Below the pieces are notes generated by a model. It had not been told where the DNA came from and made no database searches. It saw nothing but the letters and a program-made list of their open reading frames with translations. 64,000 nt of DNA from Pseudoclavibacter terrae. Lineage in GTDB: Bacteria > Actinomycetota > Actinomycetes > Actinomycetales > Microbacteriaceae. The DNA lies in the NCBI RefSeq assembly GCF_008831075.1, contig NZ_WBJX01000001.1, positions 1,250,515-1,314,514 of the forward strand, written 5' to 3'. Numbering within the stretch: the stretch's first letter is position 1; each line of letters begins with the position of its first letter. The translations under genes and the position numbers were made by a program. This document shows positions 35,692 through 44,808 of the stretch, piece after piece.

Positions 35692-36153
35692 ATGAGCGAC
35701 ACAACCCCGGCGCCCGCCGAGGAAGCGACACCCACCGCGCCTACCGAGGCCCCGAAGGATGCTCCTGCACAGGACACCGACTGGAAGGCCGAAGCACGCA
35801 AGTGGGAGAGCCGCGCCAAGGAGAACTCGGACGCCGCGACCAAGCTCGCGGAGATCGAGGACGCCAACAAGACCGAGATGCAACGCGCCACCGAGCGCGC
35901 CGAGGCGGCCGAGCGGGAACGCGATGCGACGAAGGCCGAGGCGGAACGCCTCCGGGTCTTCGCCAAGCACAGCATTCCCGAGGAATACCAGGATCTCGTG
36001 CTCGGCACCGGCGAGCAGCTCGAGGCCAACGCCGAGCGCATCGCGTCGCTCATCCAACCAACCATCCCCGGACCCGTCATCCAGACGGAGGGTACCCAGC
36101 CGAACACCTCGGCCGGACCCTCCGACTGGCTTCGTGACCAGTTCAAGAAGTAG
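35692..36153 (+). CDS. Capsid scaffolding protein
   Basis: 153 residues, acidic. Pro/Thr/Glu-rich start, a long central coiled coil (DANKTEMQRATERAEAAERERD region) and a C-terminal WLRDQFKK, probably the capsid-binding tip. Directly before the major capsid gene with GGGAGG upstream. Size and composition fit phage scaffolds, which leave the mature head. Confidence 0.82.
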   Translation: MSDTTPAPAEEATPTAPTEAPKDAPAQDTDWKAEARKWESRAKENSDAATKLAEIEDANKTEMQRATERAEAAERERDATKAEAERLRVFAKHSIPEEYQDLVLGTGEQLEANAERIASLIQPTIPGPVIQTEGTQPNTSAGPSDWLRDQFKK

Positions 36154-36164
36154 AGGAGCCAGAC

Positions 36165-37103
36165 ATGGCCGTCACCAACATCATCGGGCGCCCGGAAGTT
36201 TCCGACGCGCTCCTGCCCGACCAGACCATCAACGAGATCATCCAGGAAGCGCCGGCATCGTCCGTGCTCCTGACCCGCGCGAAGCAGGTCCGCCTCTCTG
36301 CCAAGAAGGCCAAGCAGCCCGTGCTCGACTCGCTGCCCGACGCCTACTGGGTCGACGGGGACACCGGCCTCAAGCAGACCACGCAGAACGCGTGGAAGGG
36401 CACCGTGATCACGGCCGAGGAGCTCGCCGTGATCGTCCCCATCCCCGACGCCGTCATCGACGACGCCAACGTCCCCCTCTGGGACCAGATCCGCCCCCTG
36501 CTCGCCGAGGCAATCGGCAAGAAGGTCGACCAGGCGGGCCTCTTCGGCACCGACAAGCCGACATCCTGGCCCACGGCCATCGTGCCCGGTGCCATCGCGG
36601 CCGGCAACACGGTCGCGGCGGGCACAGGCGCCGACTTCGGCGTCGACGTCGCCAACCTCGCCGAGAAGGTCTCGACGGACGGCTTCGCGATCAACGGCTT
36701 CGCGTCGCGCCCCGGCCTCTCGTGGCGCCTGCGCACGCTCCGCGACACCAACGGCCAGCCGATCTACGGCTCGCCGATGACCGAGGCGCAGGCCGCGGTC
36801 CTCTACGGCTACCCGCTCGACGAGGTCCGCAACGGCGCGTGGAACTCGGCCGCCGCCGAGCTCATCGCCGCAGACTGGTCGAAGTTCGTCGTCGGCATCC
36901 GCCAGGACATCACGTACGACCTCTTCAAGGAGGGCGTGATCTCCGACTCCGACGGCAAGGTCGTCCTGAACCTGATGCAGCAGGACACGAAGGCGCTGCG
37001 CGTCGTGTTCCGCGTCGGCTTCCAGGTCGCCAACCCGCTCACGCGTCTCAACGGCACCGCCGCGACGCGCTACCCGGCCGGCGTCCTGACGCCTGCACCG
37101 TAG
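36165..37103 (+). CDS. Major capsid protein (HK97 fold)
   Basis: 312 residues. SSVLLTRAKQVRLSAKKAKQPVLDSLPDAYWVDGDTGLKQTT (N-arm/E-loop) and WKGTVITAEELAVIVPIPDAVIDDAN are the usual actinophage capsid blocks; VGIRQDITYDLFKEGVI and LRVVFRVGFQVANPL lie in the A/P domains. No separate head protease gene is present, in line with a scaffold-type assembly. Confidence 0.9.
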   Translation: MAVTNIIGRPEVSDALLPDQTINEIIQEAPASSVLLTRAKQVRLSAKKAKQPVLDSLPDAYWVDGDTGLKQTTQNAWKGTVITAEELAVIVPIPDAVIDDANVPLWDQIRPLLAEAIGKKVDQAGLFGTDKPTSWPTAIVPGAIAAGNTVAAGTGADFGVDVANLAEKVSTDGFAINGFASRPGLSWRLRTLRDTNGQPIYGSPMTEAQAAVLYGYPLDEVRNGAWNSAAAELIAADWSKFVVGIRQDITYDLFKEGVISDSDGKVVLNLMQQDTKALRVVFRVGFQVANPLTRLNGTAATRYPAGVLTPAP

Positions 37104-37111
37104 GGGCTGTC

Positions 37112-37450
37112 ATGGTGCTCATGATCGGGCCCGACAACGAGGTGCTGAACATACCAGCAGGGGGCGAGCACGCGCTGCGCGCCCTCGGCTGGGAAGCCCA
37201 GGAAGCCCCGCATGCCGAGCCGCTCAACGTGCCGGACATTCCGATCGCCACGCCGGAACAGCCGACGGGCACTCCGACCGACGGCGGGGGCGGGCCTCCG
37301 ATCGTTCCCGCAGCTGAACCCGGCGAAGAGCCCAAGGCCTCCGCGTCGCGCGGCGACTGGGCCCGCTACGCCGAGCAGCGCGGCATCGAACCGGGCGAGC
37401 TCACCAAGGCCGAGCTCATCGCCAAGATCGCCGAGCTCCCGAAGGAGTAG
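37112..37450 (+). CDS. Head-associated protein with C-terminal SAP/Rho-N-like motif
   Basis: 112 residues. A short N-terminal strand region (VLMIGPDNEVLNIPAGGEHALRALGW), a Pro-rich linker, and a C-terminal helix pair RGDWARYAEQRGIEPGELTKAELIAKIAEL resembling small HeH/SAP-type modules. Found between capsid and connector genes, so likely a head completion or decoration protein. Function not certain. Confidence 0.65.
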   Translation: MVLMIGPDNEVLNIPAGGEHALRALGWEAQEAPHAEPLNVPDIPIATPEQPTGTPTDGGGGPPIVPAAEPGEEPKASASRGDWARYAEQRGIEPGELTKAELIAKIAELPKE

Positions 37451-37452
37451 CC

Positions 37453-37839
37453 ATGCCAGAACAGCCGTTCGCGTCCGTCACGGACCTCGAGGCGCGTTGG
37501 AAGACGCTCACCGCGGACGAAAGGACGCGGGCGGCTGTTCTGCTGGGCGACGCGTCGCAGCTGATCCTCGACGAAGTCCCGAGAGCGACCGACGCCGACC
37601 CCAAGACTCGGCAACGGATCGTCTGCGGCATCGTCAAGCGGGCTATGTCCGGCCCTGCTGATGGGGTCGGCATTACGTCCCTGCAGCAGGGAGCGGGGCC
37701 GTTCCAGGCGACGACGCAGTTCGCGAACCCGACCGGCGACCTCTACCTCACGGCCGCCGACCGGCGCGCGCTCGGTGCGAAGCGACAGAGGGCATTCGAG
37801 ATTGACCTGCTCCCGCTTGGCTATGGGGGGCAGGAGTAA
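37453..37839 (+). CDS. Head-tail connector (adaptor) protein
   Basis: 128 residues, all-helical first half: FASVTDLEARWKTLTADERTRAAVLLGDASQLI, then TRQRIVCGIVKRAMS, and GITSLQQGAGPFQATTQFANPTGDLYLT, the standard Gp15/Gp19-type adaptor sequence of actinophages. Binds below the portal ring. Confidence 0.82.
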   Translation: MPEQPFASVTDLEARWKTLTADERTRAAVLLGDASQLILDEVPRATDADPKTRQRIVCGIVKRAMSGPADGVGITSLQQGAGPFQATTQFANPTGDLYLTAADRRALGAKRQRAFEIDLLPLGYGGQE

Positions 37840-38174
37840 TGCTTGATGCCTGGCGCGTCCCCGTCGTGCGCATCCGCGACGCGGAGGGGACGAAAGACCA
37901 GTACAACGAGCCCATCCCCGGCGAGCCCGTCTCAGTCGACCTGCCGCCCGCGCTGTTCGGCCCGTCCGGCACGGACCTCGCATCTGGCGCGGGGGTCGCG
38001 GCCACCGTCACGGAACCGGCGGTCTACTGGCCGGGAGAGTGGCCGGACGTACAAACCGGTGACCGCCTCATCGTGGACGGCTACGAGTGGCGGGTCGACG
38101 GAATCCCCGCCAAGTGGCCGCTCGGTCTCGCCGTCGCGCTCACAGGTACGCACAGCACAAGGAGCACGCCGTGA
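37839..38174 (+). CDS. Head closure (stopper) protein
   Basis: 111 residues, beta-rich. PVVRIRDAEGTKDQYNEPIPG and VQTGDRLIVDGYEWRVDGIPAKW give the small barrel typical of SPP1 gp16-like stoppers (TGDRLxVDGxxWxV). One-base overlap with the adaptor gene. Confidence 0.78.
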   Translation: MLDAWRVPVVRIRDAEGTKDQYNEPIPGEPVSVDLPPALFGPSGTDLASGAGVAATVTEPAVYWPGEWPDVQTGDRLIVDGYEWRVDGIPAKWPLGLAVALTGTHSTRSTP

Positions 38175-38410
38175 AGCCGAAGTTTGTGCCAAACAGAGCG
38201 GGTATCGAAGCGGCTCTCAAGTCAGAAACTGCGAAGAGCGTCGTTCGGCAGGGCGGGAACACGATAGCGAAGCGGGCCGGACCCGGGTTCGAGGTCGACG
38301 TCAAGGTCGGCACGCGCGCCCGCGCCAACGTGACCGCGAAGACAGCCGAAGCTCGACGTCGGCAATCTCGCGACCACGTCCTCGAGCGGGCTGTCGGTGG
38401 TGGCGCGTGA
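38171..38410 (+). CDS. Small neck/tail protein (HK97 gp10-like position)
   Basis: 79 residues from GTG, very basic. FVPNRAGIEAALKSETAKSVVRQGGNTIAKRAG at the start is typical of minor tail proteins between stopper and tail terminator. Shorter than the usual 110-150 residues. Confidence 0.7.
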   Translation: MKPKFVPNRAGIEAALKSETAKSVVRQGGNTIAKRAGPGFEVDVKVGTRARANVTAKTAEARRRQSRDHVLERAVGGGA

Positions 38411-38772
38411 AGCCCCCCGATGTGAAGGCCCTGATCCTGCAGCACCTACCCGAAGTGGTGGGTGCTGTTGTCGTCTCATCCAGGCCCGACAACGGCACGA
38501 ACCGCTACGTGCGGGTTCTTGCGTCAGGCGGGGACGGGCGAAGCAATCGCTTGCAGCAGACGCTGCAAGTCACTCTCGACGTCTACGCCGAGAGCACCGG
38601 TCGCGCCCACACGCTCGCGATGGACGCCGACGCGTGGATGCACGCGCTCCCGGCCTCTGCCCTCCCGATTAACCGCATTGCTGGCGCCACCACGCCGGCC
38701 GAATATCCGGACCCCGACGTGGGGCTCGCTCGCTACACGGCCACCTATCAGGTGGTCGTTCTTTGCCGCTAG
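38407..38772 (+). CDS. Tail terminator protein
   Basis: 121 residues from GTG. DVKALILQHLPEVVGAVVVSSRPD, then RVLASGGDGRSNRLQQTLQVTLDVYAES and a C-terminal RYTATYQVVVLC follow the tail-terminator (gpU/HK97 gp12) layout. It caps the tail tube at the neck. Confidence 0.78.
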   Translation: MKPPDVKALILQHLPEVVGAVVVSSRPDNGTNRYVRVLASGGDGRSNRLQQTLQVTLDVYAESTGRAHTLAMDADAWMHALPASALPINRIAGATTPAEYPDPDVGLARYTATYQVVVLCR

Positions 38773-38785
38773 GAGGCACCCACTC

Positions 38786-39376
38786 ATGACCACAAACGCA
38801 CTCAACGCCCTGATCTTCGGATCGGACAACGACTCCGTCCACCTCGGCCCGGTCACCTCGCTCACGAGCGTCACCGGCCTCACCACGGCAATCCCCGCGG
38901 GGCTCGAAGACCGCGGATGGCTCAGCGAGGACGGCCTCAGCCTCGAGCTGTCCGACTCGATCGAGCGCCTACGCGGCCACCAGGGCAACAAGACCGTGAA
39001 GACGTTCATGTCGAACTCCGACACGAACATCACGGCCGCGCTGCTCGAGACGAAGCTCTCGACGCTCCTCGAGTACCTCAGCGCGACCGCGACGAAGGTC
39101 GGCACGGGAGCTGCGGCCATCGCCCGCATCGAGGCCCCCGCGTCCCGTCGCGTCGCGATGCTCTCCGGCGTCGTCGACCTGTTCGACACCTCCGGGGTAG
39201 GCGCGCACGTCCGCATCCTCCTCCCCACGATCTCGCTCGGCGAGCGCCAGGGGGTGGCGTTCACGAACAAGGACATCACCGCCTGGAACTACAACCTCGA
39301 GATCCTCGGCGGCTTCACGATCCTCACGAACGCCAAGGCGATCGTCGAAGACCCGAAGCTCGTCGCCGCGCCGTAA
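38786..39376 (+). CDS. Major tail tube protein
   Basis: 196 residues with a perfect AGGAGG (38771-38776) ahead of ATG. LEDRGWLSEDGLSLELSDSIERLRGHQGNKTVKTFMSNSDTNIT is the conserved actinophage tube core; VVDLFDTSGVGAHVRILLPT and GGFTILTNAKAIVEDPKL follow. Strong ribosome site and following hairpin fit a highly made structural protein. Confidence 0.9.
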   Translation: MTTNALNALIFGSDNDSVHLGPVTSLTSVTGLTTAIPAGLEDRGWLSEDGLSLELSDSIERLRGHQGNKTVKTFMSNSDTNITAALLETKLSTLLEYLSATATKVGTGAAAIARIEAPASRRVAMLSGVVDLFDTSGVGAHVRILLPTISLGERQGVAFTNKDITAWNYNLEILGGFTILTNAKAIVEDPKLVAAP

Positions 39377-39392
39377 CCGGCACCCCCTGACC

Positions 39393-39428
39393 CCCTGGCC
39401 GCGTCGCGTGCTCCCGCCGCGGCCAGGG
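39393..39428 (+). terminator. Hairpin after the tail tube gene
   Basis: A perfect 11-bp stem, CCCTGGCCGCG with CGCGGCCAGGG, and a 14-base loop, without a T run. Probably a partial terminator or mRNA-stabilising end that separates abundant tube protein from scarce assembly chaperones. Confidence 0.55.
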
Positions 39429-39477
39429 ACCACCCCTTCCGGAGCGCACCACACCACCCAAACCTCAGGAGCACACC

Positions 39478-39831
39478 ATGGCAACCGCCACCCCTCGCAA
39501 GACCACCCCCGCCCGCACCACCCGCCAGAAGGCCGCCGCCGCCGGCGCAGCAGTCCCGCAGGACCGCGCCCAGAAGGCCGAAGCCAAGCAGGACACCCTC
39601 GAGATCGTCGTCGACGGCATCGAGCTGACCCTCGACCGCGACGTGCTCGACGACTACGAAGCCGTGGAGCTCATGGCCGTCGGCCTGCCGACCCGCATGT
39701 TCGACCTCATCTGCGGCGACCGCCAGAAGGAGATCCGCCAGGCGCTCGCCGACGAGAACGGCCGCCTGCGCGCCTCCGTCGTCGGAGAGTTCGTCAACAA
39801 GGTCGGGGAGGCAGTCGGCCAGGGAAAGTAG
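39478..39831 (+). CDS. Tail assembly chaperone, short form (gpG-like)
   Basis: 117 residues, ending at TAG. Ala/Lys-rich start, then LEIVVDGIELTLDRDVLDDYEAVELMAVGLPTRMFDLI and a helical end. Equivalent to lambda gpG: binds the tape measure during tail assembly and is made in excess of the frameshifted form. Confidence 0.85.
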   Translation: MATATPRKTTPARTTRQKAAAAGAAVPQDRAQKAEAKQDTLEIVVDGIELTLDRDVLDDYEAVELMAVGLPTRMFDLICGDRQKEIRQALADENGRLRASVVGEFVNKVGEAVGQGK

Positions 39832-40232
39832 TCGGCCTCCCCGGGCTCCTACGCGAGCACGGGGAGGCCGTCGAGGCCGACCTGCTCTCCGAGTACGGCG
39901 TCGACCTTCTCGACCTCTGGCGGGGCGCGCTGACGCCTCGCCGGGCCGTCGTGCTCATTTCCCAGCTGCCACCCGGATCTCGCCTCAGGCGGGCGCTGGG
40001 CGGCGCGGAGGCATGGTCCGAGCAGGTCGCGGCCATCCACATCGAGGGTCAACGCAACATGGCGGCCACCCTCAGCGCCGCGGGCGTGAAGTCCGGCAAG
40101 ATCCCGAAGCCCGTCGAGCCCCCGAAGCCCGGGTGGAAAGCCGAGGCGGAAGCCAAGGCCGAGCGGCAGGGCCAGAAGGCCGCCCGCTGGATCGAACGCA
40201 ACAACGCACGAGAAACAGACGCCGGGGCCTGA
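39478..40232 (+). CDS. Tail assembly chaperone, -1 frameshift product (gpGT-like)
   Basis: At 39822-39828 ribosomes can slip back one base and read past the gpG-like stop, adding 134 residues for about 251 in total. The added part (VVGLPGLLREHGEAVEADLLSEYGVDLLDLWRG, then HIEGQRNMAATLSAAG) has the T-domain features of actinophage tail chaperones, including a late Pro/Lys-rich helix. No own start or ribosome site exists for it. Confidence 0.85.
39822..39828 (+). promoter_or_regulatory. Programmed -1 ribosomal frameshift site GGGAAAG
   Basis: The heptamer reads G-GGA-AAG in the gpG-like frame (X-XXY-YYZ) and is followed directly by the TAG stop. It is the same heptamer as in lambda G/T, and the downstream coding frame is exactly -1. 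Confidence 0.9.
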
Positions 40233-40253
40233 CCTTCAACGGTCGGCCCCGGC
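40221..40253 (+). terminator. Hairpin across the chaperone stop, before the tape measure
   Basis: GCCGGGGCC-GACC pairs with GGTC-GGCCCCGGC around a 6-base loop, with one bulged T. No T run follows. Could reduce transcription or protect the 3' end of the upstream message. Confidence 0.45.
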
Positions 40254-40280
40254 TCCACAACTAAACACAGGGGGTGTGCG

Positions 40281-43200
40281 TTGACGAGCACCGGATTCGA
40301 CTTCGGCACCGCCTGGATTCAGGTCGCACCTTCCATGAAGGGCGTCAACAAGGCCATCGAGTCGAACCTCGCCAGCGCGAACGTCTCCGGCGTCTCCCGC
40401 GGGTGGGGCGAGAGCATCAAGTCCGACATCGGCGGCGCGTTCAAGGCCGCCGCCGCGATCGCCGTCACCGCGTTCAGCGCCGTCCGCGCCGGCGACTTCC
40501 TCAAGTCCTCCATCCAGGACGCGGGCCAGCTCGAGCAGTCCGTCGGCGCCGTCGACGTCGTCTTCAAGGAATCCGCCGGGCAGATCAGCGAATGGGCTGC
40601 AGGCTCCGCCCGCTCACTCGGCCTCACGAAGAACGAGTACAACGAACTCGGCACACTCATCGGCACGCAGCTCAAAAACGGCGGCACCGCCATGGACGAG
40701 CTCGCCCCGAAGACCAACAACCTCATCACCCTCGGCGCGGACCTGTCCGCCATGTTCGGCGGCACCACCAAGGACGCGGTCGGCGCGCTCTCCTCCGCTC
40801 TCAAGGGTGAGCGCGATCCCATCGAGGCGTACGGCGTCAGCCTCAACCAGGCCGGCGTCGACGCGAAGGCCGCGGAGCTCGGCTTCGAGAAGGTCGGCGG
40901 CGCGCTCTCCACCGAGGCGAACCAGGCCGCGACGCTCGCGATCATCATGGACCAGACCGCCGACGCCCACGGGCAGTTCGGCAAGGAACTGGACACCTTC
41001 GCTGGCAAGCAGGCCGTCTTCAACGCTCTCTGGGGTGACGCGAAGACCCGTATCGGCACGGCCCTCCTGCCGGCCGCCACGGCGTTCATGAGCCTCCTCA
41101 CCGACTCCATGGTGCCCGCGCTCGAGTGGACCGCCGTCGGCCTCACCCACGTCATGACCGCCGCGTCTGGCATCTGGTCCGTGCTCTCGCAGGGCGACTT
41201 CAAGGGCGGCATCTTCGGCCTCGAGGAAGACTCGGCGTTCGTCGACTGGCTCTTCGAGGTCCGCGGTGGCGTCATCGCTTTCGGCGCGGCCTGGACGGCG
41301 TTCGACGGCGACGTCACGAGCTCCGGCTTCCCGGGGTTCATGGAGCGGCTCGCGTTCCTATCCCGCACCGTGTGGGAAGAGATGCGCGGCGGCGTCATCG
41401 CGTTCGGCGCTGCCTGGGCCGCGAACGACGGCGAGATCACCTCGTCAGGCTTCCCCGGCTTCATGGAAGCCTCCGCCTACTCGGTGCGTCAGCTCGTCGA
41501 ATGGATCGGCGCGCTCGACTTCTCCTCGTGGGACGGCTTCGTATCCTCGCTCGGCACCGGACAGCCGGCGCTCGCCTCGATCGGGTCGAGCTTCCAGACC
41601 CTCGCACCCGCCGTCGGTTCCTTCGTCACGTCCCTCCCGGACATGGCTGGCGCCGTCGGCACCCTCGCATCCGCCGCCCTGCCGGCGCTCGCTGGGGCGC
41701 TCGGCTTCCTGGCCGACAACGTCGACACGATCATCCAGTGGATGCCGCTCATCGTCGCGGGCTTCGTGGCGTGGCGGGTGGCGACGGTCGTCGCGAAGAA
41801 CGCTCAGGTCGCGATCGCGCCGATCATGGCCATCAACAACGGCCTGATCCTCGCGAACTCCATCGTCCAGCGGCAAGCTGCCCGGGAAACCGCGGCGGCA
41901 GCCGTTGCGACCGGCGTCAACACTGGCGCGCAGAACGCGGGCATGTTCGCCACCATCCGCTCCACGGCTGCGCTCGTCGGGCAGAAGGTCGCGATGCTGG
42001 CCACCTCGGCCGCCACTAAGGCGGCTGCGGCGGCGCAATGGGTCATGAACGCGGCCATGTCGGCGAACCCGATCATGCTCGTCGTGCTCGCCGTCGCGGC
42101 GCTCGTCGCCGGTCTCGTGTGGTTCTTCACACAGACGGAGCTCGGCGCGGCGATCTGGGCGAACTTCACGACCGCGATCGGCACCGCGTGGACGTGGCTG
42201 TGGGAGTCCGTGCTCAGCCCGGTCTTCACTGCCATCGGCGCGATCTTCTCGTGGCTGTACGACAACGTGATCACGCCCATCGTGGCCGGGATCGTCGCGT
42301 ACGTGCAGATCTGGGCGGGCATCTTCACCTGGCTCTGGGACAATATCCTGTCGCCGGTGTTCGCGGCCGTCGGCGCGATCTTCTCCTGGATCTACAACAA
42401 CGTCATCGTCCCGATCGTCACCGGCATCGTGCTCATGGTGCAGGTCTGGGCGGCGATCTTCACGTGGATCTGGACAGCGGTCATCAGCGTCGTGTTCGCA
42501 GCGATCGGGGCGATCTTCAACTGGCTCTACACGAACGTCATCACGCCCATCGTGAACGGCGTCGTCGCGTACATCCAGCTGTGGGGGACGATCTTCAACT
42601 GGCTCTACACGAACGTCGTCTCGCCGGTCTTCACGGCCGTCGGAGCGGTGTTCACGTGGCTCTATGAGAACGTCATTCAGCCCGTCTGGTCCGGCATCCA
42701 GACCGCCATTCAAGTCGTCGGCGACTGGATCACGAACACCCTGTGGCCCGGCATCCAGACGGTGCTCGGCTTCATGGGTGACGCGTTCAACTCGCTGAAG
42801 GACACCGTCACGACGGTCTGGGACAACATCAAGAAGGCGGCCGTCGCGCCGATCAACTTCGTGATCCAGACCGTCTACAACGACGGAATCAAGGCGCTCT
42901 TCGACGACATCGCGGAAGCGGTCGGCCTCGACATTCGCATGCCGACGGCGTCCACGATCGCGCTCGCCTCGGGTGGCGTCCTGCCTGGCTACACGCCGGG
43001 CCGGGACGTGCACAACTTCTTCTCGCCGACCGGTGGGCGCCTCGCGCTCTCTGGCGGTGAGGGGATCATCCGCCCGGACACGCTCCGCGCGCTGGGTGGG
43101 AAGCCGTGGCTCGACCGGGTGAACGCTGCTCGCGGCAACGCGGGGCAGGCGTTCGCGGACGGTGGCATCTGGGAGGACATCACTGGCGGCATCGCTGGTG

Positions 43201-43985
43201 CGGCTTCCTGGATCGGTGATGCAGTCGGGAACGTGTCGAAGATCATGACCGACCCTGCTGGCGCGATCGACACGCTCATCCGCACTCCGGTGAAGGCGCT
43301 GCTCGAGTCCATCGGCGGCGGCTCGTTCGGGTCGATGATCGCGGAGATCCCGCTGAAGGCGATCGACGGGATCGCGGAGTGGGCGCAGACGGCGATCTCG
43401 CCGCCGGCACCCACGTCCGGGGAGTGGGCGGGCGGCATCACGCTCGACCGACTTCGGCCGCTCCTGGCGAAGTTCCCCGGCCTCATGATCACCGACACCT
43501 ACCGCGACCCGGCGTACAACGCCTCGGTCGGTGGGTCACCGACGTCGTTCCACATGGACAAGGCGAACCCGGCAGTGGACGTCGCTGGCCCGTGGGGTCA
43601 GATGAACGCGTTCGCGTCCGAGGTCGCGGCGGTCGGTGGATGGCGTCAGCTGCTCTGGCAGGTCGCTGGCCACTACGACCACGTGCACGTCGCCAACCAG
43701 GGCGGCATCTACGGGGAGCTGCCGACGTTCGACTCGGGCGGGTGGATGCAGCCGGGCCTCGCCTACAACGGGTCGAGCACGCCCGAGGCGGTGTTCACGA
43801 ACTCGCAGTGGTCCGTGCTCGAGGGGAACCTCGGGGCCAACGGCATGCCGACCGAGCTCGTCATCGTCGATCAAGACGGTGTCCTGATCGGTCGCATGCA
43901 GGTCGAAGCGCAGGGTGTCGTCGAGTCGAACGAGGCCGGGCGGCGACGCACGGTGATGGCGGGAGGTGCTGCTCGTGGCTCATGA
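40281..43985 (+). CDS. Tape measure protein with embedded M15-like peptidase
   Basis: 1234 residues from TTG. Sets tail length; at about 1.5 angstrom per residue a tail near 185 nm is expected. The N-terminal TIGR01760-like part (GDFLKSSIQDAGQLEQSVGAVDVVFKESAGQI) is followed by hydrophobic helices. Residues about 328-410 contain a 42-residue duplication (RGGVIAFGAAW...SSGFPGFME twice), and 636-803 hold four or five 43-residue repeats (SPVFxAxGAIFxWLYxNVI). Residues about 1041-1147 form a zinc D,D-peptidase-like domain: SFHMDKANPAVDV and HYDHVHV give H-x6-D-type and HxH ligands. It likely helps DNA cross the peptidoglycan. Confidence 0.92.
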   Translation: MTSTGFDFGTAWIQVAPSMKGVNKAIESNLASANVSGVSRGWGESIKSDIGGAFKAAAAIAVTAFSAVRAGDFLKSSIQDAGQLEQSVGAVDVVFKESAGQISEWAAGSARSLGLTKNEYNELGTLIGTQLKNGGTAMDELAPKTNNLITLGADLSAMFGGTTKDAVGALSSALKGERDPIEAYGVSLNQAGVDAKAAELGFEKVGGALSTEANQAATLAIIMDQTADAHGQFGKELDTFAGKQAVFNALWGDAKTRIGTALLPAATAFMSLLTDSMVPALEWTAVGLTHVMTAASGIWSVLSQGDFKGGIFGLEEDSAFVDWLFEVRGGVIAFGAAWTAFDGDVTSSGFPGFMERLAFLSRTVWEEMRGGVIAFGAAWAANDGEITSSGFPGFMEASAYSVRQLVEWIGALDFSSWDGFVSSLGTGQPALASIGSSFQTLAPAVGSFVTSLPDMAGAVGTLASAALPALAGALGFLADNVDTIIQWMPLIVAGFVAWRVATVVAKNAQVAIAPIMAINNGLILANSIVQRQAARETAAAAVATGVNTGAQNAGMFATIRSTAALVGQKVAMLATSAATKAAAAAQWVMNAAMSANPIMLVVLAVAALVAGLVWFFTQTELGAAIWANFTTAIGTAWTWLWESVLSPVFTAIGAIFSWLYDNVITPIVAGIVAYVQIWAGIFTWLWDNILSPVFAAVGAIFSWIYNNVIVPIVTGIVLMVQVWAAIFTWIWTAVISVVFAAIGAIFNWLYTNVITPIVNGVVAYIQLWGTIFNWLYTNVVSPVFTAVGAVFTWLYENVIQPVWSGIQTAIQVVGDWITNTLWPGIQTVLGFMGDAFNSLKDTVTTVWDNIKKAAVAPINFVIQTVYNDGIKALFDDIAEAVGLDIRMPTASTIALASGGVLPGYTPGRDVHNFFSPTGGRLALSGGEGIIRPDTLRALGGKPWLDRVNAARGNAGQAFADGGIWEDITGGIAGAASWIGDAVGNVSKIMTDPAGAIDTLIRTPVKALLESIGGGSFGSMIAEIPLKAIDGIAEWAQTAISPPAPTSGEWAGGITLDRLRPLLAKFPGLMITDTYRDPAYNASVGGSPTSFHMDKANPAVDVAGPWGQMNAFASEVAAVGGWRQLLWQVAGHYDHVHVANQGGIYGELPTFDSGGWMQPGLAYNGSSTPEAVFTNSQWSVLEGNLGANGMPTELVIVDQDGVLIGRMQVEAQGVVESNEAGRRRTVMAGGAARGS

Positions 43986-44808
43986 GCCGAACCTCATCGT
44001 CTACTCCGACGAGCGCGGCCCCCGGGTTGACGTGATCTTCCCGTCACTCCCGGCGGGCGCGCACACGCTGACGGTGGTCCGTGAGGCTCCACGCCAGACG
44101 ATGCAGGTTCGAGGTGCAGTGCGGAAGCGGGTCTCACGGCTCGCTTCCGCGTTGGACTTCGAGGTGCCGTTCGACGTGGAGTGCTCGTACTACGCGATCG
44201 TCTACAACGACCGGGACGTGGAGATCGCCCGCACAGGATCGTCGTCCATCACGGTCGGCTCCGAGTCCCCGGATCACGCGAGGATTCACAACCCGCTCGA
44301 TCCGTCGACGAGCGTCCTCGTGCGCTTCGAGGCGTCAGCGGTCGCGACGCGCTCTCGTCACTTCGACGGGGAGGTGCTGCGACCGCAAGGGCGTCGCCTC
44401 GGCGTCGTCGTGTCGTCCGGCCGGTCCGGGTATCGGGGCCTCGCGCTGGACGTCATCGCGGAGACGATGGAGCAGTCGGAGAAGATCGACGACCTCTTCG
44501 GCACGGGCCGGTCCCGGCTGCCGGTGCTGTGCGTCCGGGTTCCGAAGTCGCACTACCGCATGCGGTTCCCGCCGACGCTGATGGTCGCGGTACTCAACCC
44601 GGACGCGGTACCGATCCTCACGGACGACGCGGAGATCTGGCGCCTCACGGGCGACGAGGTCACCCCGCCGGCCCCGGCCGTGGTCGTGCCGATCCTCACC
44701 CGCGACGACCTCGACGCGGCGTACGCGACGAGGGATGCGATGGATGCCGACAACGTGACTCGCTTCGCGGCGAGCCGCCGATACGACCTTGCTGGGGGTG
44801 CTGGATGA
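43975..44808 (+). CDS. Distal tail protein
   Basis: 277 residues from GTG 43975, set by GGGAGG 8 bases upstream; overlaps the tape measure by 11 bp. Beta-rich with VDVIFPSLPAGAHTLTVVRE, FDVECSYYAIVYND and VVVSSGRSGYRGLALDVIAETMEQSEKID. Content and place match actinophage Dit-like minor tail proteins forming the hub at the tail tip. Confidence 0.75.
   Translation: MAHEPNLIVYSDERGPRVDVIFPSLPAGAHTLTVVREAPRQTMQVRGAVRKRVSRLASALDFEVPFDVECSYYAIVYNDRDVEIARTGSSSITVGSESPDHARIHNPLDPSTSVLVRFEASAVATRSRHFDGEVLRPQGRRLGVVVSSGRSGYRGLALDVIAETMEQSEKIDDLFGTGRSRLPVLCVRVPKSHYRMRFPPTLMVAVLNPDAVPILTDDAEIWRLTGDEVTPPAPAVVVPILTRDDLDAAYATRDAMDADNVTRFAASRRYDLAGGAG

Noticed and set aside
42190-42690. DNA tandem repeat array
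   Set aside because: The repeats are diverged protein-level helical repeats of the tape measure, not a nucleotide satellite or CRISPR.
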